Shown here: piece by piece, positions 1 through 5,940 of the stretch
Position numbering within the stretch: the first letter of the stretch is position 1
How the letters are laid out: each line of letters opens with the position of its first letter
Assembly: GCA_024710825.1 (NCBI GenBank)
Contig: JANJUA010000004.1
Location: 1-6,567, forward strand
Origin: Solirubrobacteraceae bacterium
GTDB lineage: Bacteria > Actinomycetota > Thermoleophilia > Solirubrobacterales > Solirubrobacteraceae
Reading direction: 5' to 3'
DNA length: 6,567 bases
The notes under the pieces: model-generated
What the model was told of the DNA's origin: nothing
The model's input: only the letters and a program-made list of their open reading frames with translations
The model's database searches: none
Program-made: the position numbers and the translations under genes

Positions 1-218
1 GGGTCGAGCGTGATGATCTCGCGCAGGGCGGCGAGCCCGTCCTTCTCGGGCATGGTGATGTCGAGCGTCGTGAGGTCGGGACGGAGCTCGGCAAAGCGAT
101 CGATCGCCTCAGCGCCGTTGCCGGCTTCGCCGACCACGTCGTGACCGCCCTTGGTGAGGGCGTCGGTGACCATCTTGCGCATGAACGCTGCGTCGTCGAC
201 CACGAGGACACGGGCCAT
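1..218 (-). CDS. cheY: Chemotaxis response regulator CheY (3' end beyond window)
   Basis: Single-domain receiver that takes phosphate from CheA and, as CheY-P, binds the flagellar switch to change rotation. The first 72 codons are visible and the gene runs off the left edge. The protein begins MARVLVVDDAAFMRKMV. The acidic pocket is D8/D9, and the phosphoacceptor is D53 in LDITMPEKDG (52-61). The VDDAAFMR and LDITMPE wording resembles B. subtilis CheY more than that of proteobacteria. The conserved Thr/Ser and Lys of the second half lie outside the window. The ATG at 218 follows the fliY stop by 3 nt and has an AGGAG 8 nt upstream, inside the last fliY codons. In B. subtilis cheY also directly follows fliY. 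A longer regulator with a C-terminal output domain cannot be strictly excluded because the end is unseen, but the context makes CheY very likely. Confidence 0.94.
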   Translation of the reverse strand, partial: MARVLVVDDAAFMRKMVTDALTKGGHDVVGEAGNGAEAIDRFAELRPDLTTLDITMPEKDGLAALREIITLD

Positions 219-221
219 GGG

Positions 222-1097
222 TCAGTCTCCTTTGGTGGTGGTTGGGATCTGGACGGGGGAGGTCGGGAGGCCGTGGACCGCCTCGATGCGGACGGCCCAC
301 TCGGCCTCGTCGGTCACGAGGAGGCGCCCGGTGGCGAAGCGCATGTCGTCGACGTAGAGGTCGATCGGCTCGTCCACCTCGCGGTCGAGCGCGACGACGG
401 CGCCGGTGGGCAGGCCGACCAGCCGGCTCAGCGGCATCCGCACGCGGCCGAGCTCCGCCCACAGGCGCAGCGGGACGGTCCGCACCGTGTGGCTGAGCGG
501 CGCGTCGGTGTACTCGTTCGCGTACTCCGTCGTCATCTCGTTCAGCGCGCGGTTCATCCGCACGATGAAGGCGTTCGGGATGAGCTGCACGAGCCGGCAC
601 GGCTCGCCGAGCACGGAGAACTGCGCGGTGATCGCGTGCGGGGTCGGGTCGAAGATCGAGATGCCCTCGGCGGGATCCATGAGCTGATGGATCTCCGGCG
701 GGGCGATCTCCACCTCCTTGCCGAGCACCCTGCTGGTCGCCATCGCCGCCGACGACATCATCTGGTTCATCGCCTCGCCCATGGCCGACAGGTCGAGCTC
801 GGTCAGCTCCCCGTCGTCCTCGGGCAGCGGCTCGCCCATCATCGACGCCGCCAGCCGCCGCGCGGCCTTGACCGTCATGACGAAGACGTTGCCGCCGGTG
901 ACGCCGTCGACGTAGGAGACCGCGGTGGCGACGGAGGGCACCGGGACGCCCTCCATCGGATGCGTCCCGGTCGGCACGGCGGAGACGCGGCCGGCCGCGA
1001 GCTGGCCCTCCTCGGGGCAGAAGACCGCGAGCACGCCGAGCACCGCCTCCGCGGTCGACTCGCCGATCCGCAGCAGGGCGTCGTCGGTGCTGCTCAC
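222..1097 (-). CDS. fliY: Flagellar motor switch protein FliY (CheC-like phosphatase domain plus FliN-type SpoA domain)
   Basis: A 291-residue switch protein of the cytoplasmic C-ring. Residues about 5-195 form a CheC/CheX-like domain and residues about 200-275 a FliN-type SpoA domain, recognisable by VPLRLWAELGRVRMPL (208-223) and GAVVALD (232-238). The second phosphatase motif is complete and matches SxxxExxN(x22)P: S104, E108, N111, P134. The first motif aligns at D6-ALL-R10-IG-E13, where the usual Glu and Asn are Arg and Glu, so this site looks inactive. B. subtilis FliY is about 378 residues and carries an N-terminal CheY-P-binding peptide, which is absent here. The GTG start at 1097 overlaps the fliM stop (GTGA) and has a strong AGGAGG 7 nt upstream. 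The SpoA domain alone would read as FliN, but the phosphatase-like domain makes FliY the better name. Expected roles are C-ring assembly with FliM and CheY-P dephosphorylation at the motor. Confidence 0.93.
   Translation of the reverse strand: MSSTDDALLRIGESTAEAVLGVLAVFCPEEGQLAAGRVSAVPTGTHPMEGVPVPSVATAVSYVDGVTGGNVFVMTVKAARRLAASMMGEPLPEDDGELTELDLSAMGEAMNQMMSSAAMATSRVLGKEVEIAPPEIHQLMDPAEGISIFDPTPHAITAQFSVLGEPCRLVQLIPNAFIVRMNRALNEMTTEYANEYTDAPLSHTVRTVPLRLWAELGRVRMPLSRLVGLPTGAVVALDREVDEPIDLYVDDMRFATGRLLVTDEAEWAVRIEAVHGLPTSPVQIPTTTKGD
227..231 (-). promoter_or_regulatory. Ribosome binding site of cheY
   Basis: On the minus strand this reads AGGAG, within AAAGGAG, 8 nt before the cheY ATG at 218. 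It lies inside the last codons of fliY, so ribosomes finishing fliY pass over it. It supports the ATG at 218 as the cheY start. Confidence 0.75.
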
Positions 1098-2077
1098 TCC
1101 GATCCCTCCTCGACCGCGGCGGTGACCTGGACCGCCCGGTGGCGCCCGCAGCGCCCGGGCTGCGCGGTGTGCACCGCGACCTTGTCGGCCATCAGCGTCA
1201 CGCCGGCGGCGACCGGGGTGCGGAACTGGACGGTGTCGCCGGGCTGGAGGGCGAGGACCTCCTCCAACGACATCGTCGTCGCCGCGACCTCCGCGCGGAC
1301 CGCGACCGAGACGTCGCGCAGCGCCGCGTCGACCGCACGGGCGATCCGCGGGTCGCGCCCGCCCGCGCCGTTGCCCGCGCCGAACGCGTGCACGACGCCG
1401 CCGGCCGAGCGGTAGGGGACGAGCAGCACGCACGTCGAGGAGACGCGATCCAGCCTTCCCTCCATGACCAGGGCCAGGGTCGGCTCGCTGGCGCTCGCCA
1501 TGTTCGCGGTCTCGGGCTGGTGGTCGAGCCGCAGCAGCGCCAGCTCGGTGCGCGCCAGCTCCTCCCACACCTCCGACAGCTCGGAGGTGAGCGTCGTGAA
1601 GAAGCGCCGGGCGACGACGAGGTCCATGTCGGTGAGCTTGCGCTCGCGTGCCGCCTGCGTGCCGCCCAACAGCCGCTCGACGAAGTTGACCACCAGCGAC
1701 TGCTCGGCCGACAGCAGCATCCGCACCTCGGACTCGCCGCCCCCGTCGAGCACGCCGCAGATCGAGTCGTACGGGATCTGGGCGTGCGCGTTGAACCACG
1801 TGAGCTGCATGACGTCGATCACCTCGAGCTCGACGTCGACGCGCAGCTCGGCCGACAGCCGTCGGTTCGCGGTCCGGCAGAACTGCTCCAGCGCGCGCTT
1901 GATGCGCCGCTCCTGGTCGGCGGTGAACTTCGTCGGGTGCTGGAAGTCGATCGTGCGCAGGCCGCGGGCGCGCCGCGTCGGCTGCGAGGCGAGCTTGACG
2001 TCGGGGTTCAGCTTGCCCTTCGCCGCCTGGTCGAAGAGCTTGGCGATCTGGGCCTCGTCCAGCAGGTCGCCGCTCAT
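1094..2077 (-). CDS. fliM: Flagellar motor switch protein FliM
   Basis: A 327-residue C-ring protein that receives the CheY-P signal and sets the direction of flagellar rotation. The N-terminus has LDEAQIAKLF (6-15), a divergent form of the LSQxEIDALL CheY-P-binding peptide. The middle domain (about 40-235) begins with IDFQHPTKFTADQERRIKRA (43-62), a typical FliM entry. It contains a GG pair (138-139) near the place of the family glycine motif, followed by LTDMDLVVARRF (148-159). The C-terminal SpoA domain (about 253-320) ends with PGRCGRHRAVQV (307-318), matching the family PGxxGxxxAV ending. The length is normal (B. subtilis FliM about 332). The ATG at 2077 overlaps the cheD stop as ATGA, and a purine-rich GGAAGGGAAG lies just upstream. 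It is followed by fliY with a 4-nt overlap, the same fliM-fliY-cheY order as in B. subtilis. Confidence 0.96.
   Translation of the reverse strand: MSGDLLDEAQIAKLFDQAAKGKLNPDVKLASQPTRRARGLRTIDFQHPTKFTADQERRIKRALEQFCRTANRRLSAELRVDVELEVIDVMQLTWFNAHAQIPYDSICGVLDGGGESEVRMLLSAEQSLVVNFVERLLGGTQAARERKLTDMDLVVARRFFTTLTSELSEVWEELARTELALLRLDHQPETANMASASEPTLALVMEGRLDRVSSTCVLLVPYRSAGGVVHAFGAGNGAGGRDPRIARAVDAALRDVSVAVRAEVAATTMSLEEVLALQPGDTVQFRTPVAAGVTLMADKVAVHTAQPGRCGRHRAVQVTAAVEEGSE
1105..1110 (-). promoter_or_regulatory. Ribosome binding site that decides the GTG start of fliY
   Basis: The minus strand reads AGGAGG here, 7 nt before the GTG at 1097 and inside the last fliM codons. It argues for the GTG over any later start. 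The frame is open far upstream, but that part overlaps fliM and is spurious. Confidence 0.8.
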
Positions 2078-2550
2078 GGCGCTTCCCTTCCGTAGAGCTG
2101 TTGCTCCGCGCCCGCCACCTCGCGCGCGGTCACCCGCACGCCGTCGACGTAGACCCGGACCGTGCGGCCGCGGCTGCCGCCGGTGGCGGCGGCGCGGACC
2201 GGGATGCGGAGGCGGTCGAGCTCCTCGCGGACCGCCCCGTCGTTGCGCGCGCCGATGTTCGCGCCGTCCTCGCGGCTGAACGAGAACATCTGCGCGCCGC
2301 CGACCAGGACGGCCTCCAGACGCGTCGCTCCCAGCTCCTTGACCTCCTCGACGAGCGCCGGCACCGCGAAGTTCGCGAACTTCGCCACCGGCCCCGAAGG
2401 AGCCTCGGCGGCGGGCAGCATGACGTGGGCGAGGCCGACGATCGGGCGCCGCACGTCGAACAGGGCCACGCCGATGCACGAGCCCAGGCCGATCGAGACG
2501 AGCACCTCGTCGGCACTTGCCGAGACCGCCAGCTCGCCCATGCGCACCAT
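2074..2550 (-). CDS. cheD: Chemoreceptor glutamine deamidase CheD
   Basis: A 158-residue cytoplasmic enzyme that hydrolyses specific glutamine side chains of chemoreceptors to glutamate. In Bacillus/Thermotoga-type systems it binds CheC, and CheY-P tunes this partnership. The nucleophile is C25 in GLGSC (21-25) and the catalytic His is H42 in AHVMLP (41-46). GGAQMF (84-89) and NIGARN (98-103) are further family hallmarks. The Thr of the T. maritima triad (T21 there) is replaced by S19. The ATG at 2550 has AGGAGG 9 nt upstream; a second ATG at 2541 is possible but sits further from that site. The gene lies 14 nt after cheC, its usual partner, and overlaps fliM by 4 nt (ATGA). A perfect 20-bp palindrome lies in codons 56-62. 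Confidence 0.96.
   Translation of the reverse strand: MVRMGELAVSASADEVLVSIGLGSCIGVALFDVRRPIVGLAHVMLPAAEAPSGPVAKFANFAVPALVEEVKELGATRLEAVLVGGAQMFSFSREDGANIGARNDGAVREELDRLRIPVRAAATGGSRGRTVRVYVDGVRVTAREVAGAEQQLYGREAP
2366..2385. repeat. 20-bp perfect palindrome within cheD
   Basis: The half-site GCGAAGTTCG is followed directly by its reverse complement, with no spacer and no mismatch; the next base on each side breaks the symmetry. It covers cheD codons 56-62 (A-K-F-A-N-F-A). Because it is coding and codes for a moderately conserved CheD stretch, chance arising from codon choice is the simplest explanation. A protein-binding site is possible but unsupported. Confidence 0.6.
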
Positions 2551-2559
2551 GAGCTCAGT

Positions 2560-2565
2560 CCTCCT
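2560..2565 (-). promoter_or_regulatory. Ribosome binding site of cheD
   Basis: The minus strand reads AGGAGG, 9 nt before the cheD ATG at 2550. Its first base is also the last base of the cheC TGA stop (2567-2565). It favours the ATG at 2550 over the one at 2541. Confidence 0.78.
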
Positions 2566-3152
2566 CACCCGAGCCCCAGCCTGCCGAGCAGCTCGTCGAT
2601 GCCCTCCAGGCTCGGCAGCAGCAGGAACGTGAGCTCGCACGCCTGGCCCTCGACCATCAGGCGCGAGTCCATCAGCAGGGCGAGGTTCGTCGAGTCGGCC
2701 CGGACGGCGAGGACCGACGACATGATCGCGCCGACCATGTCGGCCACCGTCACCGGCGGCCGCGGCTCGATCGACAGCCCGGTCATCTCGGCCAGCGAGT
2801 TGACGTACGAGCAGCCGAGGATGTTGCCGATCTCGCCGAGCGCCGAGCATCCGTCCTCCGTGCCGGGCTCGACGCCCAGGAGGGTGCTCAGGATCCGCTC
2901 GTCCTCCGGCGGGAAGAGCAGCAGGACGGTCGCCTCGATGTCGCCGCAGATCGGCAGCACGACGCCGGTGGCCGGCGACTCGGGGTCGCCGGCGGCCTCG
3001 ACGGCGTCGGCGAGCGGCAGGGTGCTGGCCGCGGGCACGCTGATGTCGACGGGCTGGCCGAGCATCGCCGACAGCGCCGTGCCCGCGTTGCCGGAGCCGA
3101 TGTTGGCGAGCTCTCGGAGAGCATCGAGCTGGAGGTCGGTGTACTGGGGCAT
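2565..3152 (-). CDS. cheC: CheY-P phosphatase CheC
   Basis: A 195-residue cytoplasmic phosphatase that dephosphorylates CheY-P and serves as the binding partner of CheD. Both pseudo-symmetric active sites fit D/SxxxExxN(x22)P exactly: D10, E14, N17, P40, and S103, E107, N110, P133. Both sites are therefore predicted functional. Length matches the family (about 205-209 residues in T. maritima and B. subtilis). The ATG at 3152 gives MPQYTDLQLDALRELANIG, a normal CheC N-terminus, with GAGG about 12 nt upstream. An in-frame GTG at 3170 would add six residues and overlap the cheA stop as TAGTG; it has no visible Shine-Dalgarno, so I prefer the ATG, with moderate confidence in this start. CheX is excluded because it has one site only, and FliY because there is no SpoA domain. 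Confidence 0.95.
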   Translation of the reverse strand: MPQYTDLQLDALRELANIGSGNAGTALSAMLGQPVDISVPAASTLPLADAVEAAGDPESPATGVVLPICGDIEATVLLLFPPEDERILSTLLGVEPGTEDGCSALGEIGNILGCSYVNSLAEMTGLSIEPRPPVTVADMVGAIMSSVLAVRADSTNLALLMDSRLMVEGQACELTFLLLPSLEGIDELLGRLGLG

Positions 3153-3169
3153 GGGTGGGGATGGCCTCA

Positions 3170-5137
3170 CTAGGCGGCGACGGCGAGGCCGGCGCCGGGG
3201 TCGAGGGCGTCGCAGTCGACGATCAGCGCGATGTCGCCGCTGGACAGGACGGCGCCGCCGGAGACGGCGGCGCTCTCGGACACGTCGGGAGGCAGCGGCC
3301 GGGTGACCAGCTCCCGCTGCCCGACGAGCTTCGTGACCGCGATCGCCATCGTGCGCTCGCCGCTGGTCACGATGACGGCGTGGTCGCCGCCGACCGACAG
3401 CCCGCGGCCGAGCGCCTCGCCGCCGTCGAGCAGTGGGAAGACGTCGTCGCGCATCACGAGCATGCGCGAGCCGGCGACCGAGCGGACGGCGTGGTCCTCC
3501 AGCCGCACCGTGCGCTCGACGCGCTCGAGCGGCACGGCGAACGGCAGGCCGTCCACCTCGATCAGCAGCGCGGACATGATCGCCAGCGTGAGCGGCAGCC
3601 GGATCTGCGCGGTCGTGCCGACCCCGAGCTCCGAGAAGAAGTGGACGTCGCCGCCGAGCTCGCGGATCGTGGTGCGGACCGCGTCCATCCCGACCCCGCG
3701 GCCGGAGATGTCGCTCGTCGTCTCGGCGGTCGAGAACCCGGGGGCGAACAGCAGCTCCGCCGCGCGCGGCTGGTCGATCGACTCCGCCTGCTCGGCGGTG
3801 ATGAGCCCGCGCTCGACGGCCTTCGCCGCGACCTTGGCCGGGTCGATGCCGTGGCCGTCGTCACGCACGCTGATGACGACGTTGCCGCCCGCGTGCGTCG
3901 CGGCGATCTCCAGCGTGCCGGTGGACGGCTTGCCCGCCGCCTCGCGCTCCTCCGCCGCCTCCAGGCCATGGTCGAGCGCGTTGCGCACGAGGTGCACCAG
4001 CGGGTCGCCGAGCGCGTCGACGACGGTGCGGTCGAGCTCGGTGTCCTGCCCGACGAGCTTCAGCTCGACCTGCTTGCCGAGCTTGCCCGACAGGTCGCGG
4101 ACGAGCCGCGGGAAGCGCAGGAAGACGGCCTCCACGGGGATCATGCGGACCTGCATGACCATCGCCTGGAGCGACTGCGACGCCCGCGCCAGGTCGGCCA
4201 TCGCCTGCGACAGGCCCGGTACGTCGGCCTGCTGGCAGAGCTGCTCGACGTGCGTGCGGTGCACCACTAGCTCGCCCATGTAGTGCATGAGCTGATCCAG
4301 GCGCGCCGCGTCCACGCGGACGCTCGTGGCGGCCTTCTTGCCGTGGGCGGCCGGCGCGGCGACCGCGGCGTCGGCGGTGGCCTTGCGGGCATCGCCCGCG
4401 GCGAGCTCCTCGTCGGTGACCTGGTGCACCCGCGCGTCGACGACGTCGGCGACGCCGGCCGCGGCGCTCGCGACGGCCTCGTCGGTCGCCTCGGCGGCGA
4501 GCCACGCCTCGATCCGGCGGCCGTCGAAGGCGTCGACCTTGTCGATCGCCGGCGCCGACGCCAGCACGGTACCCTGCTCGCCGAGCGCGTTGAGCGCCAT
4601 GAACGCGCGTACGGACGGCATGGCGCAGTCGTCGGCGAGCGCGACCTCGACGCGGAGGATGCGCCGCCCGCCGGCGCGCTCGGCCGCCACCTCGGGCGGA
4701 GGCACGACGCCGCTGCGCGCGTCGACGCCGCGGCGGTCCAGCTCCTGCTCGGGCGAGCGGGTGCGGACGAGGCCCTGGAGGCGGTCGACGAGCTCCGTCG
4801 GATCCAGGTCCTCGGCGCCCGTCTCGTCGATCTTCTCGATCTGCTCCGCCAGCGCGTCGAGGCACTCGAGCAGGACGTCGACCGCGGCACGGGGGAGTCC
4901 GCCGGTCCGCTGGCGCAGCAGCTCGAAGACATCCTCCATCTGATGGGTGAGCGCGGCCATCCGCTCGAATCCCATCGTCGCGCTCATGCCCTTCATCGAG
5001 TGCGCGATCCGGAAGATCTCGTTGACCGTCTCCTGGTCGTCGGGGGCCTCCTCGACGCGGACGACGGCGAGGTTCAGCTCCTGGAGGTGCTCCCTGGCCT
5101 CGGCCAGGAACATCGGCATGTATTCGGAGACGTCCAT
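3170..5137 (-). CDS. cheA: Chemotaxis sensor histidine kinase CheA
   Basis: A 655-residue kinase that works in a membrane-associated array with receptors and CheW, autophosphorylates, and passes phosphate to CheY and CheB. Domains in order: P1/HPt about 1-105 with phospho-His H46 in IAHSMKG (44-50); P2, the CheY/CheB-docking domain, about 158-240; P3 dimerisation about 271-333; P4 ATPase about 334-520; P5 CheW-like about 522-645. P4 shows the N box HLVRNALDHG (382-391), G1 box DDGHGID (426-432), F box FAPGFST (464-470) and G2 box GRGVGMD (479-485). The two linkers (about 106-157 and 241-270) are charged or alanine-rich. All kinase motifs are intact. The ATG at 5137 shares a base with the cheR stop (TGATG); GGAAGAG just upstream is a weak ribosome site, which suggests translational coupling. 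The same frame is open for 181 more codons upstream, but those lie under cheR. The stop is TAG. Confidence 0.97.
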   Translation of the reverse strand: MDVSEYMPMFLAEAREHLQELNLAVVRVEEAPDDQETVNEIFRIAHSMKGMSATMGFERMAALTHQMEDVFELLRQRTGGLPRAAVDVLLECLDALAEQIEKIDETGAEDLDPTELVDRLQGLVRTRSPEQELDRRGVDARSGVVPPPEVAAERAGGRRILRVEVALADDCAMPSVRAFMALNALGEQGTVLASAPAIDKVDAFDGRRIEAWLAAEATDEAVASAAAGVADVVDARVHQVTDEELAAGDARKATADAAVAAPAAHGKKAATSVRVDAARLDQLMHYMGELVVHRTHVEQLCQQADVPGLSQAMADLARASQSLQAMVMQVRMIPVEAVFLRFPRLVRDLSGKLGKQVELKLVGQDTELDRTVVDALGDPLVHLVRNALDHGLEAAEEREAAGKPSTGTLEIAATHAGGNVVISVRDDGHGIDPAKVAAKAVERGLITAEQAESIDQPRAAELLFAPGFSTAETTSDISGRGVGMDAVRTTIRELGGDVHFFSELGVGTTAQIRLPLTLAIMSALLIEVDGLPFAVPLERVERTVRLEDHAVRSVAGSRMLVMRDDVFPLLDGGEALGRGLSVGGDHAVIVTSGERTMAIAVTKLVGQRELVTRPLPPDVSESAAVSGGAVLSSGDIALIVDCDALDPGAGLAVAA

Positions 5138-5940
5138 CAGCTCTTCCGGTAGACGAAGGGATGCGTGGGGGTCAGGCCCATCCCGCGCGGCTCGTGGATC
5201 CGCTCGGTGGATCCGATGACGAGGTACCCGCCGGGCCGCAAGGCCCGGGCCAGACGGGCGTGCAGCGCGTTGCGCACGTCGTCGGTGAAGTAGATGACGG
5301 TGTTGCGGCAGAGGACGAGGTCCAGACGCCCGGCGGCCACGGTCATGTGGAGCAGGTCGCCCACCTCGAAGCGGCACATGGCGACCAGCTCGCGCCGGGC
5401 CTGCCAGCCGCCGTCGACCTCGTCGAAGTGCCGGCGCAGCAGCGCGGGCGGCGCGCTGCGCGCGTCCTCGGCGTCGAAGCGCCCGCCGCGGGCCCGCTCG
5501 ACCATGCGCCTGTCGATGTCGGTGCCCTTCACGGTCACCCGAGTGCGAGGGACGTGCTCCCGCGCCAGCGCGGCGAGCGTGTAGGCCTCGGCTCCGTATG
5601 AGCAGCCGGCGCTCCAGGCGGAGATCGAGCGGCTGTCCGCCGCGAGCTCCGGCAGGATCGCCTCCCCCAGGAGGCTCCACTGCTCCGGGTTGCGCCAGAG
5701 CTGGCTGACGTTGATCGTCATCCTGTCGAGGAAGTCGTCGAGCTCCTGGCGCTCGGTCTCGAGCACGGCCAGGTAGTCGGTCAGCCCGTCGGAGCCCTTG
5801 CGCCGCGCGAAGGAGCGGATGCGCCGCTCCATCTGACCGCGCTTGTACTGGCTGAGGTCCACGCTGCAGAGGACGCGCACGCCCTCGCAGAACGCCTCGT
5901 AGTCGTCGGTGCGGCTGAGGCCCGTACCGCCCGCCCTCAT
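5137..5940 (-). CDS. cheR: Chemoreceptor glutamate methyltransferase CheR
   Basis: A 267-residue cytoplasmic SAM-dependent enzyme that methylates glutamates of chemoreceptors for adaptation. The helical N-terminal domain (about 10-80) has KRGQMERRI (33-41) and the family signature DRMTINVSQLWRNPEQW (72-88). The SAM-binding motif is WSAGCSYGAEAYTLA (109-123); its key acidic residue E118 is kept, while the common TGEEPY wording reads YGAEAY. Later signatures are KGTDID, CRNTVIYF (211-218) and GYLVIGSTE (238-246). The overall layout and length resemble B. subtilis CheR (about 256). The ATG at 5940 overlaps the cheB stop (ATGA) and has AGGAGG 7 nt upstream. It lies between cheB and cheA, so all receptor-modification genes are on the same transcript. 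Confidence 0.96.
   Translation of the reverse strand: MRAGGTGLSRTDDYEAFCEGVRVLCSVDLSQYKRGQMERRIRSFARRKGSDGLTDYLAVLETERQELDDFLDRMTINVSQLWRNPEQWSLLGEAILPELAADSRSISAWSAGCSYGAEAYTLAALAREHVPRTRVTVKGTDIDRRMVERARGGRFDAEDARSAPPALLRRHFDEVDGGWQARRELVAMCRFEVGDLLHMTVAAGRLDLVLCRNTVIYFTDDVRNALHARLARALRPGGYLVIGSTERIHEPRGMGLTPTHPFVYRKS

Noticed and set aside
222..1097. Naming this gene fliN
   Set aside because: The SpoA domain is FliN-like, but the CheC-like domain with an intact S104/E108/N111/P134 motif defines FliY.
141..1415. 424-codon open frame on the plus strand, with similar long plus-strand frames at 2101-3306 and 3155-4270
   Set aside because: They lie opposite fliY/fliM, cheD/cheC and cheA, and their translations are low-complexity Arg/Ala/Gly/Asp/His-rich with no domain. 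Long antisense frames are expected in such GC-rich coding DNA.
1098..1799. Upstream open extension of the fliY frame over fliM, with similar extensions of the fliM frame over cheD (2078-2479) and the cheD frame over cheC (2551-2850)
   Set aside because: Each overlaps a well-supported gene, lacks any family motif, and is replaced by a start at the gene junction; for fliY and cheD that start also has a good AGGAGG.
5188..5217. Short direct repeat of GTGGATCCG near the end of cheR
   Set aside because: The copies are 9 nt long and follow from the coding of the conserved GSTERIHEP segment; no sign of function.
5138..5680. 181-codon upstream extension of the cheA frame
   Set aside because: It overlaps cheR completely and encodes Arg/Ala/Gly-rich sequence unlike CheA. 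The HPt domain starts right at the ATG at 5137.
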